64,000 nucleotides of DNA from Shewanella polaris (GCF_006385555.1 NZ_CP041036.1:372001-436000), one strand, 5' to 3'; shown: positions 37,343-48,160, numbered from the stretch's first letter. Notes: generated by a model from the sequence alone, not told the origin. A program made the numbers and translations.

Positions 37343-39478
37343 ATGCATTTGAACGTGATTAATATTGGGATATTAAGCCTGCTGTTACCTGTACTGAGTG
37401 TCAGTGCTAATGAACAAGGTACCGAAAAAGCTCCAAGTGAATCGATTGAAAAAATAACCGTAATGGGTCGAGCGCAGACATTTTACCGAGAATCATCGAC
37501 CTCGGTTGGTGCTAAAGTCGAAACCGATATAATGGATTTGCCACAATCGGTGCAGGTGTTGAATGAGCAGTTGATTGTTGACCAAGCCGCACGTGAAATT
37601 ACCGATTTATATCGTTCTATTGCAGGAGTGAGTGCCTACAGTTATTCGGGCGTAACGTTTCGTGGATTTAGAGATGACAGTAATGTTTTTTATGATGGTG
37701 TCAGAGGCGATCCATTTTCTGGTTTTGGCGTACCACAGTTATTCAATATAGAACGCGTTGAAGTGCTAAAAGGTCCTGCCGCAGCATTATACGGTGGTGG
37801 CGAACCGGGTGGCATGATCAATTATGTTACCAAGAAGCCGAGTTTTGTCCAAGACACCGAGGTAACATTAACTGCGGGTGATAACGACCGTATGGGTGGC
37901 TCAATAGACTCAAAAGGTGGCTTAACAGACAATATTGCTTATCGCCTTGGTGGTTTTTATGAACAAAAAGACAGTTTCCGAAATAATGCAGATTCTAAAA
38001 ATACCGAGTTAACGGGTGGATTATTATTTCAACTTGGTGATGACACCACACTAACAACCTCGATTGATTACATTAAGCAAGACTTAGGCGGTAATCGTTT
38101 ACGTGGTGTTCCGGTTGATGATGATGGTAATTTTTTGGTTGATCCAAGTTACAACGCCAATGAAAAATCTGATTATCAAAACCTTGAAGCAACAATATTA
38201 CAAGCTGATTTACAACATCACTTTAGCGATGCTTTGAGTATGAATACCACAGTTCGTTACCTTGATAATGAACGCGTTCAAGGCTATCACGAATCCCAAG
38301 GCTGGGTAGATGTCAATGGCGACGGTGAAGCCAACGTCGACGATGAAACCATTAAGCGCGAGTACCGTAAGCAGTATCGTGCTAATAAAGAAATGAGCGT
38401 GACCTCCGATTTTGTGTATCGTTTAGACAGTGCCATTGAGCAAACTTTGCTATTTGGTGCAGATTACCATCATGTGGATACTGAATATAATTATTGGCGT
38501 GCTCGTTATGAAGCCGATGGCGTCGCTAATCTCAATATTTTTGATCTGAATTATGGTCAGAGCGATCCGGCTGATTACAACTTAACCGATCAAAACCGAG
38601 ATGGTAGTAAAACTGAACGTATGGGTTTATATACTCAAGATCAAATTAGTTTAAGTGATAAATGGCTGCTGCTGATAGGCTTACGTTACGATCACTTTAA
38701 TGATTTTGATAAAGAGACTGGTTTTGAGTATAGCGATCATCATGTGTCACCTCGAGGCGGCATAGTTTACAAGTATTCTCCAGATACCTCTTTTTATGCG
38801 AATTATTCTGAAAGTTTTAATCCGACATCTATTGGTGATCAAGAAGAGTCCAGTGCTGATGGTGGTTTATCACCAGAAATAGGTGAGCAGGTTGAAGTTG
38901 GTATTAAAAACCAGTGGTTTGACGGTAGTATGATGACCACGCTTGCTGTGTATCAAATTAACAAAAAAGACGTGGCCATGAATAATCCTGACTATACCGG
39001 TGACGATGATGGTATCGCAGCCTTAATCAGTTTAGGTCAAGTAGAAAGTAAAGGTGTTGAATTTACCCTAGTTGGTGATATCACCGCCGATTGGACCATT
39101 ATGGCAAACTATGCCTATAACGATACCAGAGTCACTGAAGGTGATATTGGCGATACCTATGCAGATGGCAGTAAATTTGTGAACGCGCCACGACATCAAG
39201 CCGGTTTATGGACTCGTTATGATATCGACAGTTTACAGTCTGCTATTGCATTTGGTGCTGATTATGTCAGTGAGCAAGTCAGTGCGGATGCGCAAAAGGT
39301 TAAACCTTATACTGTATTTGATATGAGCTGGACAACAACCTGGCAAGAGACCCAATTTCAGTTAAATGTCAAAAACCTGTTTGATAAAGAATATGCAGTA
39401 AGTGGCTTTTCTGAACGTAATGGTCATTTCCCTGGTGCGCCAAGAGAAGTGGTATTACAGGTATCACATCACTTTTAA
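37343..39478 (+). CDS. TonB-dependent siderophore receptor
   Basis: An outer-membrane ferric-siderophore transporter of 711 residues. It has a signal peptide (ending near SVSANEQ), a TonB box-like EKITVMG, the plug (DLPQSVQVLNEQLI, IERVEVLKGPAAALYGGGEPGGMINYVTKKP) and a 22-strand barrel ending in Phe (VVLQVSHHF). The plug wording matches the ferrichrome/ferrioxamine/pyoverdine-type receptors; the ligand cannot be told. A Fur-like box precedes it, consistent with iron repression. It is convergent with a second receptor, sharing terminators. Confidence 0.93.
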   Translation: MHLNVINIGILSLLLPVLSVSANEQGTEKAPSESIEKITVMGRAQTFYRESSTSVGAKVETDIMDLPQSVQVLNEQLIVDQAAREITDLYRSIAGVSAYSYSGVTFRGFRDDSNVFYDGVRGDPFSGFGVPQLFNIERVEVLKGPAAALYGGGEPGGMINYVTKKPSFVQDTEVTLTAGDNDRMGGSIDSKGGLTDNIAYRLGGFYEQKDSFRNNADSKNTELTGGLLFQLGDDTTLTTSIDYIKQDLGGNRLRGVPVDDDGNFLVDPSYNANEKSDYQNLEATILQADLQHHFSDALSMNTTVRYLDNERVQGYHESQGWVDVNGDGEANVDDETIKREYRKQYRANKEMSVTSDFVYRLDSAIEQTLLFGADYHHVDTEYNYWRARYEADGVANLNIFDLNYGQSDPADYNLTDQNRDGSKTERMGLYTQDQISLSDKWLLLIGLRYDHFNDFDKETGFEYSDHHVSPRGGIVYKYSPDTSFYANYSESFNPTSIGDQEESSADGGLSPEIGEQVEVGIKNQWFDGSMMTTLAVYQINKKDVAMNNPDYTGDDDGIAALISLGQVESKGVEFTLVGDITADWTIMANYAYNDTRVTEGDIGDTYADGSKFVNAPRHQAGLWTRYDIDSLQSAIAFGADYVSEQVSADAQKVKPYTVFDMSWTTTWQETQFQLNVKNLFDKEYAVSGFSERNGHFPGAPREVVLQVSHHF

Positions 39479-39494
39479 CTTAAGACTATTAACG

Positions 39495-39560
39495 GAAGAC
39501 CCATAAGGTCTTCTTTAATAAAAAAGGGAGTAAACAATTAATTGTTTATTCCCTTTTTTA
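39495..39560. terminator. Two hairpins between the convergent receptor genes
   Basis: GAAGACC (39495-39501) pairs with GGTCTTC (39507-39513). A longer stem (about 39521-39560) of AAAAAGGGA plus TAAACAAT pairs with its complement and has T/A runs on both sides, so it can stop both transcripts. Confidence 0.88.
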
Positions 39561-39576
39561 TTATTTCACAACGGGT

Positions 39577-41730
39577 TTAAAAACTGGCTTTAACGCCCAG
39601 ATTAATGGTGGTACCCAGTGCTTTGGTATAGTAACTCGCATTAGTAGAAGATTGTGCTCGTGCAGAAAAATAATCTTCATTGAGTAAGTTTTCTACACCT
39701 AGCGATAGTTGCCAATTATTGAGTTGATAGCTACTAGTTAGATTCAGGACGTTATAATTTGCTATAGGTCCTTGAGAGCCAATATATTCGCCATCGATCG
39801 GGTCAAATCGGTCTCGGTCACCAACATACATGTAGTTAATCCCGATACTAGCTTCTTCAACGGGTTGCCAACTAACATAAGCGGTTAATTTAGGGGGTGA
39901 TATGGTACCACCATCTATATAAGTATCGGTTTCAGTGTCTTTCCCTTCAATCCAACTATAACTTAAACCGGTACTGAGGTTATCAAATACACGGTAGTCG
40001 AATTGCGCTTCATAGCCCCAAATTTTTTGTGGTGCGCGTACGGGTAAGTAAATGCCTGTTGTTGCATCAAAGCTGTTGCTTGTGCCTAATTCTGATTTAC
40101 TTCGGTAGGCGGAAATTTCATAATTTAAATCACCAAGTTGACCAGAAAAACCAATTTCATAGTTATCGACAATGGATGATTCGGTGCGGATTAATGCAAT
40201 ATCATCGACTGTGGCGGTTCGTAAAAGGCGTCCAATATCTGAAATGTCAGCACCCTGGGAAAAACTCATGAACGGGTTAAATAACTCGTTCATGTTGTAA
40301 CGTAAACCAATATTATAGGTGGTTGAGTTATATGTTAATTCTCCGCCTGTGACATCAAAAGGTACTGAGCAAGTACTTGGCGTTCGACATAGTTTTAAAG
40401 TTTGATAATCATCGACCGTTAAATCAACACTGTCTTGGCGGATACCGGCTTTAAAAACCCAATCATCGGCAATAACAAACTTAGTTTGTAAATAAACGGC
40501 TAAGTTACGCATGTCCATTTCAGGCACCCAAATTCGGCCGTCTTCTAATGGTTGTGAACTGATGTCTTGCAGCGCATCAATACCGTAAATAAAGGTTGAT
40601 TCAACATTATCCCAATCAACTTGGGTAGCAAAGTTAACGCGTAGGCCTTTCTTTTCTGACTTGATGAATGATTGACCCCCTTCGTAACCTTCGCTTAGGT
40701 TAGCTAGTGCCGTTGAAAAGAAAAACATATTTTCAATTTTTTGCAGATAACCATCAACGGTTAACTGGGTGTTAGTGAATACTTCTTGATCGACGTATTT
40801 TAACATTAGATTATGATTACCGCGTGGCCCTTGAGGTACGCCAAGCTTTGCTACCCCAGTGGTGTTTTCTATCGCGTAAGTTTTTTCACCGGTGTTAGCA
40901 TTACCTGCAACATCAATATAGTCTGAGTTTTGTTGGGCTTCATAGTAGTTATAAGTCAGTTGAATGGACTTATCGTCGTCAAGTTGATAGCCCAGTTTAG
41001 TAAAATAGTTGTTGGATTTAGTTTCTGATAAGCCATAGACTAATCCGATAGCGTCGCCTTCTGCATCTCGCTCCACGCCTGTTTTTTCTGTAATGGCACT
41101 AAATACATAGCTAAAATTGTCAATCGTACCATCTATCGAAGTATCCACTCGATAACCGGCACTGTCTTGTAACTTTATCGCGCTAAATTTACTGGAAATT
41201 CCAACATTAACTCGTACTTTGTCTTCGCTGGCTCGTTTAGTGATGTAGTTAATGATCCCGCCTGAAGCACCATTGCCATAAATAGAGGTTGCACCTTTAA
41301 TCACCTCAATACGTTCAATGGCTCCCGCATCAATGGAGCTTATGCCTAATTTTCCATTTCGTAATGGCGTAGATTGTGGCACACCGTCAATCATGACTAA
41401 TGCAGCACGACCGCGTAAATTTTGTCCCGAGTTACTTGATGTGCCAGTGCTTGGCGCCAAGCCAGGAACACGAAATGCGAGTAAGTTTTGTAACTCGGAT
41501 GTGACAAGCATATCGCGCGCGAGGGTTTCTTGCTCAATGAGCGTGACGGAAGAAGGAACTTCCTCTATTCGCTCAGATGAGCGACTACCAGTAACAATCA
41601 TGCGCTCCATTGAGGCATTACCGTCCGTGGCTTGTGGTGATGATTCTGCATTGGCATTAGTTGCGGGGAGTACCAATAAAAATAATGCACAGTGAGTCGC
41701 TATAGCCAATTGGCTAGGCTTGAATAACAT
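39577..41730 (-). CDS. TonB-dependent receptor (ferric siderophore type)
   Basis: A 717-residue outer-membrane receptor with signal peptide (ATNANAES), TonB box-like ERMIVTGS, plug motifs (NLRGRAALVMIDGVP, AIERIEVIKGATSIYGNGASGGIINYITK) and a barrel ending NLGVKASF. The plug resembles receptors for hydroxamate/citrate siderophores such as aerobactin, but the ligand is not certain. A strong Fur box lies about 40 nt upstream, so it should be induced by iron starvation. No siderophore synthesis or ABC importer gene is nearby, which suggests use of foreign siderophores. Confidence 0.92.
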   Translation of the reverse strand: MLFKPSQLAIATHCALFLLVLPATNANAESSPQATDGNASMERMIVTGSRSSERIEEVPSSVTLIEQETLARDMLVTSELQNLLAFRVPGLAPSTGTSSNSGQNLRGRAALVMIDGVPQSTPLRNGKLGISSIDAGAIERIEVIKGATSIYGNGASGGIINYITKRASEDKVRVNVGISSKFSAIKLQDSAGYRVDTSIDGTIDNFSYVFSAITEKTGVERDAEGDAIGLVYGLSETKSNNYFTKLGYQLDDDKSIQLTYNYYEAQQNSDYIDVAGNANTGEKTYAIENTTGVAKLGVPQGPRGNHNLMLKYVDQEVFTNTQLTVDGYLQKIENMFFFSTALANLSEGYEGGQSFIKSEKKGLRVNFATQVDWDNVESTFIYGIDALQDISSQPLEDGRIWVPEMDMRNLAVYLQTKFVIADDWVFKAGIRQDSVDLTVDDYQTLKLCRTPSTCSVPFDVTGGELTYNSTTYNIGLRYNMNELFNPFMSFSQGADISDIGRLLRTATVDDIALIRTESSIVDNYEIGFSGQLGDLNYEISAYRSKSELGTSNSFDATTGIYLPVRAPQKIWGYEAQFDYRVFDNLSTGLSYSWIEGKDTETDTYIDGGTISPPKLTAYVSWQPVEEASIGINYMYVGDRDRFDPIDGEYIGSQGPIANYNVLNLTSSYQLNNWQLSLGVENLLNEDYFSARAQSSTNASYYTKALGTTINLGVKASF

Positions 41731-41761
41731 AAGTATACCGATTAATAAACAATGAATGGTA

Positions 41762-41780
41762 TGTAATGATATTCATTATC
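41762..41780. promoter_or_regulatory. Fur box upstream of the second TonB-dependent receptor
   Basis: TGTAATGATATTCATTATC matches the 19-bp Fur consensus at 16 positions and continues into further ATTCATTATCATTAATG repeats, typical of overlapping Fur sites. Confidence 0.88.
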
Positions 41781-41952
41781 ATTAATGAATACAGATTATT
41801 TACATTTTTTACATTAATTAGATGCCTGTTTTTGTGTACTAAATCAAATGAAGATTAATCATCTTTTTGCTTGGAAGTGTGGAGAGTTTCGTCTTTGTCA
41901 TCTACTCGTTAGCAGTTTTGGTTTAGCACTGTAGTAACAAAGAGCTGTAGAT

Positions 41953-43599
41953 TTAGAAGTGATTTTTAACTTGGAATCGAAACTCCCAAGCATTGGTATC
42001 ATCACCGGTGGTCATTGGCACTGCAACATCAATGTGTGCCACGTTGCCGTAACTGGATTTAGATGAGTAAACACGTGCACCAATGCCAATACTCGCAATG
42101 GGGCCATTAACCTCGTTTAGCTCATCTGTGCCGCCAGTTGCTTGGCCAATATCGGCAAATATCGCCCAACCTAATTCAGCCAATTGGTATAAATTGATAT
42201 TTGGGTAATAACGAATTTCGCTGGTCAGTAACCACTGATTATCGCCATGCTGGTAGTCATTAGGGTAACCTCGTATACCGGTTTCATCACCCAGCGCAAA
42301 TGTTTGGTCAAGATAATTATTGTGTGAGGTGGCAATTCTGGCTTTGGAGTAGGCGGTCCATTTAGGGCTAATTTGATGAAAATATTCTGCCGCTAAACCG
42401 ATATTATAAAAATCTTGTTGCCCAGTTTGAATATCTGTCCTGCCAGTTAAACTCATCAGTAGTAATTGATTGTCTTGTTGCCAACCTCGAGTAGTTAATA
42501 AGTTGAGGTGATAACCTAACGCTGCACTGTCAGCCACATCGTTGAGTTCTAATCCTAGAGTGACAACATGGCGCCAGCCTAAGTTAAAATCTTCGTTGTT
42601 ATTTATCAGGTGGATGTTATTCAGTACCGTAAATTGGTCTTCTAGGTATTCATAGCTTATCCACGGGTAAATAAATTCACGGTCGTAGGGTAACTGCGAC
42701 TCTGGATATTCAGCGATATTATTGAATTGATGTTGGTCTTGAGTGATACCTAAGCTAATGCGTTGCAATTGATCATCTTGCTTATCCACTAACCAACCAA
42801 AACCCAAGTTGGCGTAATCAATAATATGTTCAAACTCGTTAATGTCTTCGCCATTTTGTCTTATGGTGTCTGTTCGAGTATCTGTTAACCATGCCGCGGT
42901 ATACATGTCTTTGGTGTCTAATGAGTAAAAAGGTTTATTAAACGCTAGAGACGAGGTTTGGCCGTCGCTATTATCATAAAAATCTACCGAAATATTACCG
43001 TGCTTTACCCATCGTATTGGTGCATCAAATGCAATTTTATACCCAGTACGGTCCTCACTGGATTGGTATTTTATTTTTGTTTGTACCCCTAAACCCAGCA
43101 AATTATCTTCTTTAATTCCGAACGAGTACTTGGTGTCGCCACCATTTTTGCTCAGGCTTACGGTTGGTAATAATGACCAGTTATCCCACGTTTCAACTAA
43201 CACCACATCTTCAACGTTGTCTGCTGCTAATGGGTCTTTTCTGGCAATATTAATTTCGGCATCACGAATGTAAGACTCGTAACGTAATAGGCGTTGGGCT
43301 TCGAGAAGATTGTTGGTGGTGATTTTGTCGCCTTTTTCAAAGCTCAAGCTGTTTAGAATGGTCGATTCTTTAGTATTGATGTGTAAATAGTTTGCCCAGC
43401 GATGCAAAAAAATAGCATCTGGGGCTGATTCATCAAAAATGGGGTGACTGACAATGACGATATTAGCAACGCTATCGACATCATGTTTGTTCACAGTTGA
43501 CGGTTCAGATTGACTTACTGCAGCGTCATCATTAGCGCTAACGCTAGTGTGAAAAAGCAAGATGACGAAAAAACAAGCTGACAGTAAGACTGTTGGCAT
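41953..43599 (-). CDS. Omp85-type surface antigen (BamA/TamA-like barrel with POTRA)
   Basis: This is a predicted outer-membrane barrel of 548 residues. From ATG 43599 (AAGGA upstream) it has a signal peptide (VLLFHTSVSAND style), a short N-terminal region with a POTRA-like stretch (KGDKITTNNLLEAQRLLRYESYIRDAEI) and a C-terminal barrel ending with the RFQVKNHF aromatic terminus. The RGYPNDYQHGDN element recalls the VRGY loop of Omp85 proteins. With only about one or two POTRA domains it is not BamA itself. Role unknown; possibly lipid or protein export. The longer frame up to 43647 adds an unlikely leader. Confidence 0.82.
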   Translation of the reverse strand: MPTVLLSACFFVILLFHTSVSANDDAAVSQSEPSTVNKHDVDSVANIVIVSHPIFDESAPDAIFLHRWANYLHINTKESTILNSLSFEKGDKITTNNLLEAQRLLRYESYIRDAEINIARKDPLAADNVEDVVLVETWDNWSLLPTVSLSKNGGDTKYSFGIKEDNLLGLGVQTKIKYQSSEDRTGYKIAFDAPIRWVKHGNISVDFYDNSDGQTSSLAFNKPFYSLDTKDMYTAAWLTDTRTDTIRQNGEDINEFEHIIDYANLGFGWLVDKQDDQLQRISLGITQDQHQFNNIAEYPESQLPYDREFIYPWISYEYLEDQFTVLNNIHLINNNEDFNLGWRHVVTLGLELNDVADSAALGYHLNLLTTRGWQQDNQLLLMSLTGRTDIQTGQQDFYNIGLAAEYFHQISPKWTAYSKARIATSHNNYLDQTFALGDETGIRGYPNDYQHGDNQWLLTSEIRYYPNINLYQLAELGWAIFADIGQATGGTDELNEVNGPIASIGIGARVYSSKSSYGNVAHIDVAVPMTTGDDTNAWEFRFQVKNHF

Positions 43600-43764
43600 A
43601 AATTCGTCCTTATTATTGTTTTTGTTATAATTTTTAAGGAAATACAAATGTTAATTTAGCGTTATTGGAATGGTGCCTTTGCGTTGGGGTTTCACTTAAT
43701 AACACACTGGAATCGTTAAAGAGTCAAGTATTTAGGTTATTTAGACTAAATCAACATCAGAAAG

Positions 43765-43795
43765 TATAAGGGCTGCATTAAATGCAGCCCTTATA
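43765..43795. terminator. Perfect 15-bp inverted repeat downstream of the ThrE-type gene
   Basis: TATAAGGGCTGCATT (43765-43779) and AATGCAGCCCTTATA (43781-43795) are exact complements with one base between. It lies 34 nt past the stop of the minus-strand exporter gene. It lacks a long T run, so it may be a weak or factor-aided terminator. Confidence 0.75.
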
Positions 43796-43828
43796 AGAAG
43801 TATGATTAAATTGATAGTGCTGATGAGA

Positions 43829-45049
43829 TTATAATGAGCGTCTTGGCGGAACCACTACGTTAGCAAATATAAGCCCAGCAATTAATGACATGAAAATAAG
43901 AAATATCTGGGAGCCTAAATGGGCTTGATTAAGCATGGTTTCGCCAGAAATTAGCGCATTTAACCCAATATAGGTTTTGCTGCCAGGCACTAAAATAACA
44001 ATACCTTGTAGTAGTGCAATGGATGCAGGTGCTTTCATCCAACGGGCATAAAGGTTTGAATAAATTCCCACCGCTAATGCTCCAACAAAAATACCAATAG
44101 ATTCGCCTAAATAAATCCCCCCGAGCATCGCAGAGAAAAATGCCACAATGCCGGCAAATACGCCCCAAGGTGAGTCTTTTAAACGGGCCTTAAAAATAAT
44201 CACCAATGACATAGATAATATGGGAACAGCAGACCAAATAGCCCAACGAGGTAGTGGAATGGGGTCAATATAAGTAACGTCGCCAAAAATGGCTTTGCCA
44301 ATGGTCATGCCAAGTACTGCGCCAAAATACAATTTAAACAGCTGCATCACCGCATCCATAATGCGTGCCGTACCAGAGATTAAATCTCGGGCAGCAAGCT
44401 CGGCTAACCCTAGTGTAAGTGCTAGGCCGGGAACAAAGATAATAATCCCAGACAAAATGGTGACCGGTAAATTGACACTAGGGTCTAGGGTGGCAATCCC
44501 CGACGCTAAAATCGCGCACACTACCGCGGCCATAGGTTCGAGCATTTCGGCTATTCGTTTTGAGCGTTCAGCCCAAAAAACTAAGCCGTATACCAGTAAG
44601 CCTAAAAGAGCAGACCAAAAAACATCATGCCAACCAGTGCCCATTAACATCGCAAAACCACCCGCGCTGGTACCAAAGGCAAGTAATGTGAGTTTATGTC
44701 CATAGGGGTTGGGTTTATTGGCAATTTCTTCTAAGCGTTCTAGGGCTTCTTGTAAGGTGCGTTGTCCAGAGCAGAGTTCTTCTACAAGCTCGAAAGTACG
44801 CGCTAACGAGCCTAAATCTAAGTCGCCTGGTTTTACGCGTGCGACGTGATTGTATTCTTGCTCAGTGTCATGTTGGAGGACAAATGTCATCGATGTTGGT
44901 GATATTAAAAAATATCCTTCAATGCCCAGAGTGGTTGATACGGTTTGTAAGTGGGATTCTAAGCGATACGCCGGAGTACCGAATTTATGTAGGTATTTTC
45001 CTAACTTTATAATAAATCGGCGTTTTTCTAAAAAATCCTGATTATCCAC
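43829..45049 (-). CDS. Threonine/serine exporter, ThrE family
   Basis: A 406-residue inner-membrane protein with an N-terminal soluble part (FLEKRRFIIKLGKYLHKFGTPAYRLE) and about ten helices in two blocks, the fused YjjP-YjjB (ThrE) arrangement that exports small amino acids or dicarboxylates. Recognisable stretches are GTSAGGFAMLMGTGWHDVFWSALLGLL and IVILVPGSKTYIGLNALISGE. The start is GTG 45049; no good ribosome site is visible. It is separate from its neighbours. Substrate is by family only. Confidence 0.85.
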   Translation of the reverse strand: MDNQDFLEKRRFIIKLGKYLHKFGTPAYRLESHLQTVSTTLGIEGYFLISPTSMTFVLQHDTEQEYNHVARVKPGDLDLGSLARTFELVEELCSGQRTLQEALERLEEIANKPNPYGHKLTLLAFGTSAGGFAMLMGTGWHDVFWSALLGLLVYGLVFWAERSKRIAEMLEPMAAVVCAILASGIATLDPSVNLPVTILSGIIIFVPGLALTLGLAELAARDLISGTARIMDAVMQLFKLYFGAVLGMTIGKAIFGDVTYIDPIPLPRWAIWSAVPILSMSLVIIFKARLKDSPWGVFAGIVAFFSAMLGGIYLGESIGIFVGALAVGIYSNLYARWMKAPASIALLQGIVILVPGSKTYIGLNALISGETMLNQAHLGSQIFLIFMSLIAGLIFANVVVPPRRSL

Positions 45050-45191
45050 TGGGCTATGGTCACTTTTGTTAAGGTAAGGTAGTTATTTTGGCGCGAATAT
45101 TAACCGATTAAGGCGTGTGTTTACAGCCAAACTGATCCAAAATAACATCAACTTATTAAAACAATAATATAGTCGACTCAAGGAATAACAC

Positions 45192-45587
45192 ATGACATTG
45201 ATGGTATCGGGTTTATATGCAGGCTTAACGGCGTTGTTGGTTCTAGCATTATCTTACAAAGTGGTTAAATTTCGTCGTGCAAATAAAATAGGGATTGGTG
45301 ATGGCGGCCATCAAGGATTGACCATTGCCATAAGAGCTCATGGTAATTTAGTTGAAAATGCCCCAATAGTATTGATTTTATTGATGCTTGCAGAATTAAA
45401 CGGTATGCCGCTGTACTTAATCCATTGCTTAGGCACAGCTTGGATTGTTGCGCGCTTATTGCATGCTATCGGACTTAATCAAGGTCAAGGAGGTCTTCAT
45501 TTTGGTCGTTTTTACGGTGTGTTAATTACTTGGATTGTATTATTAACCTTAGCTGTTGCTAATGTTGGCTTCTTTCTTGGGTTATAA
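45192..45587 (+). CDS. MAPEG family membrane protein
   Basis: A 131-residue protein with four membrane helices and the MAPEG-type core RAHGNLVENAPIVLILLMLAE, LARLLHAIGLNQ-like segment (ARLLHAIG) and a short C-terminus. The family contains glutathione-using membrane enzymes in eukaryotes; bacterial members have mostly unknown roles. AAGGA precedes ATG 45192. A hairpin with T's (GGGAA 45602 / TTCCC) follows. Confidence 0.9.
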   Translation: MTLMVSGLYAGLTALLVLALSYKVVKFRRANKIGIGDGGHQGLTIAIRAHGNLVENAPIVLILLMLAELNGMPLYLIHCLGTAWIVARLLHAIGLNQGQGGLHFGRFYGVLITWIVLLTLAVANVGFFLGL

Positions 45588-45601
45588 CATTGAAATCATA
45601 A

Positions 45602-45628
45602 GGGAATAGCAATGTTCCCGCTTTTTAT
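45602..45628 (+). terminator. Terminator after the MAPEG gene
   Basis: GGGAA pairs with TTCCC around AGCAATG-type loop, followed by GCTTTTTAT. Confidence 0.7.
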
Positions 45629-45789
45629 ATAAGGGTATATAGGGATAAAAATATTTCACTTGTGGTGTTTTTTTAGTCACACTTAGTGTCTCTGTACTGC
45701 TATACTCCGCGTCCGTTAAATTCAGCTATAGGCTGATGTTGTCATCGGATCAGCGAGACTGGTTTTCCCCATTTATGTAGGTCATATAC

Positions 45790-48108
45790 ATGCAAGTTGA
45801 GTCAACGTTATTTAATTATCCAAAGTTTTGGGCTGAATGCTACGGAACAGCACCTTTCTTACCCATGTCTCGTAAAGAGATGGATATTTTAGGTTGGGAT
45901 AGCTGCGATATTATTGTCGTGACTGGCGACGCGTATGTTGATCACCCTAGTTTTGGCATGGCAGTGATTGGGCGAATGTTAGAAGCCCAAGGTTACCGAG
46001 TGGGGATTATTTCACAGCCTGATTGGTCAAACAAAGAAGACTTTATGCAGCTAGGTCGCCCAAATTTATTTTTTGGGGTAACCGCTGGCAACATGGATTC
46101 GATGATTAACCGTTACACCGCTGACCGTAAGCTACGTCATGACGATGCATACACCGCGGGTGATATTGGTGGCAAACGCCCAGACCGTGCCGTGACCGTT
46201 TATACCCAGCGCTGTAAAGAAGCTTTTAAAGAAGTCCCTGTGGTGATTGGTGGCATTGAAGCTAGCTTACGTCGCATTGCACATTATGATTATTGGTCTG
46301 ATAAAGTCCGTCGCAGTGTGATTTTTGACGCTAAAGCAGATATCTTAATTTACGGTAATGCTGAACGACCATTAATGGAAGTGGCACGCCGTATTGCAGC
46401 GGGTGAAGCCATTAGCGATATTGATGATGTTCGTGGTACCGCAACAATGCGGAAAGAGCCTATGCCCGGTTGGCGTGGTATGGATTCGCGTAAAATAGAC
46501 CAATTACATAAAATTGAGCCATTACCTAGTCCATATGGTGCAGATGACGTTGGTTGCAGTAATTTATCAGGTCCAACAGACGAAAAGATTTTTGATAACG
46601 AGGCTCCTAAAGCCATTAGCGTTCAACCGCCTCGTCCAAAGCCATGGGAAAAAACCTATGTGCTGCTTCCTGCCTATAACAAGGTCAGCGAAGACAAGTA
46701 TTTGTATGCCCATGCCTCGCGTATTTTGCACCAAGAGCAAAACCCGGGTTGTGCCCGTGCGCTGTTTCAACCACATGATGCTAACCGTGGGGTATGGGTC
46801 AATCCACCGGCTTGGCCATTAAACACTGATGAAATGGATGCAGTATTCGATTTGCCTTATCAACGCATTCCACACCCTATGTATGGCCAAGAAAAAATTC
46901 CAGCCTACGATATGATTAAAACATCAATCAATATCATGCGTGGTTGTTTTGGTGGCTGTTCATTCTGTTCGATTACCGAGCATGAAGGACGCATTATTCA
47001 AAGTCGCTCGCAAGAGTCGATCATCAAAGAAATTAAAGATATTCAAGAAAAAGTACCAGGCTTTACAGGGGTTATTTCTGACTTAGGCGGCCCAACGGCA
47101 AACATGTACCGTTTAGGCTGTACCAGCGTGAAAGCAGAGAAAACCTGCCGACGTTTATCGTGTGTGTATCCGTCTATTTGTGGCCATTTAGGTACAGATC
47201 ATAAACACACCATCGACTTATATAAAGCCGCACGTGAAGTGCCAGGTATTAAAAAGGTCTTAATTGCATCGGGGGTTCGTTACGATTTAGCTATTGAAAA
47301 CCCTGAATATATTAGAGAGTTAGCTAAGCATCATGTGGGTGGTTATTTAAAAATTGCCCCAGAACATACCGAAGAAGGTCCTCTCAGTAAAATGATGAAG
47401 CCAGGTATGGGAACCTATGACAAGTTTAAAGAATTGTTTGATAAATTTTCTAAAGAAGCGGGTAAAGAACAGTTTTTAATTCCGTACTTTATTTCGGCGC
47501 ATCCAGGTACCACCGACGAAGACATGGTTAATTTGGCATTATGGTTAAAAGGGCAGAAATTTAAGCTCGACCAAGTGCAAAACTTTTATCCATCTCCGAT
47601 GGCCAATGCGACCACGATTTATCATACCGAACTTAACTCATTGAAAAACGTTAAGCATGATAGTGAGCACGTGACGGTGCCGAAAAAAGGCCGTCAGCGT
47701 AAATTGCATAAATTCTTATTGCGTTACCACGACCCAATGGGTTGGCCGATGATCCGTGAAGCCTTAGTGGCCATGGGTAAAGAGTCGTTAATTGGTAATG
47801 GTCCAAATCATTTGGTGCCACCAGAAACCCGTAACGAGCAAACTAAAGTGAAGTGGGGCCAAAAGCCATCGGCTAAAACAAAAGAGCAAAGCGGCCAAAA
47901 AGCAATGACCCGTTTTTCTGCCGATCAGTTTGAAGACCGTAAAGGCGGTACTAAAGCAGATAAAGGCAACGCCAAACCTGCAGGGCAAAACAGTAAGTCT
48001 TCGCCTAAGGCTTCGGGCCAAGCGGCAAAAGGGCAAACGTCCAAAAGCCAAGGCGCTAAACATTCTGCAAAAACGGGTTGGGCAACCAAATCGAAATACG
48101 CAAAGTAG
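45790..48108 (+). CDS. ygiQ: YgiQ family radical SAM protein
   Basis: A large radical-SAM enzyme of unknown reaction. The 772-residue product opens with a B12-binding-like N-terminal region, then the [4Fe-4S] cluster motif CFGGCSFC (C-x3-C-x2-C) within [19 protein letters not shown], and the conserved downstream [16 protein letters not shown]. The C-terminus is a Lys/Gln/Ser/Ala-rich low-complexity tail of about 80 residues, common in this family. ATG 45790 starts [16 protein letters not shown], as in homologues. Single gene with its own terminator. Confidence 0.94.
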   Translation: MQVESTLFNYPKFWAECYGTAPFLPMSRKEMDILGWDSCDIIVVTGDAYVDHPSFGMAVIGRMLEAQGYRVGIISQPDWSNKEDFMQLGRPNLFFGVTAGNMDSMINRYTADRKLRHDDAYTAGDIGGKRPDRAVTVYTQRCKEAFKEVPVVIGGIEASLRRIAHYDYWSDKVRRSVIFDAKADILIYGNAERPLMEVARRIAAGEAISDIDDVRGTATMRKEPMPGWRGMDSRKIDQLHKIEPLPSPYGADDVGCSNLSGPTDEKIFDNEAPKAISVQPPRPKPWEKTYVLLPAYNKVSEDKYLYAHASRILHQEQNPGCARALFQPHDANRGVWVNPPAWPLNTDEMDAVFDLPYQRIPHPMYGQEKIPAYDMIKTSINIMRGCFGGCSFCSITEHEGRIIQSRSQESIIKEIKDIQEKVPGFTGVISDLGGPTANMYRLGCTSVKAEKTCRRLSCVYPSICGHLGTDHKHTIDLYKAAREVPGIKKVLIASGVRYDLAIENPEYIRELAKHHVGGYLKIAPEHTEEGPLSKMMKPGMGTYDKFKELFDKFSKEAGKEQFLIPYFISAHPGTTDEDMVNLALWLKGQKFKLDQVQNFYPSPMANATTIYHTELNSLKNVKHDSEHVTVPKKGRQRKLHKFLLRYHDPMGWPMIREALVAMGKESLIGNGPNHLVPPETRNEQTKVKWGQKPSAKTKEQSGQKAMTRFSADQFEDRKGGTKADKGNAKPAGQNSKSSPKASGQAAKGQTSKSQGAKHSAKTGWATKSKYAK

Positions 48109-48138
48109 TCAGGTTGCCTTTATAGACTTGAGTTAACT

Positions 48139-48160
48139 AAACCCGCATTTATGCGGGTTT
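48139..48160 (+). terminator. Terminator after ygiQ
   Basis: AAACCCGCAT and ATGCGGGTTT form a perfect stem with a very small loop; the T run is short. Confidence 0.8.
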
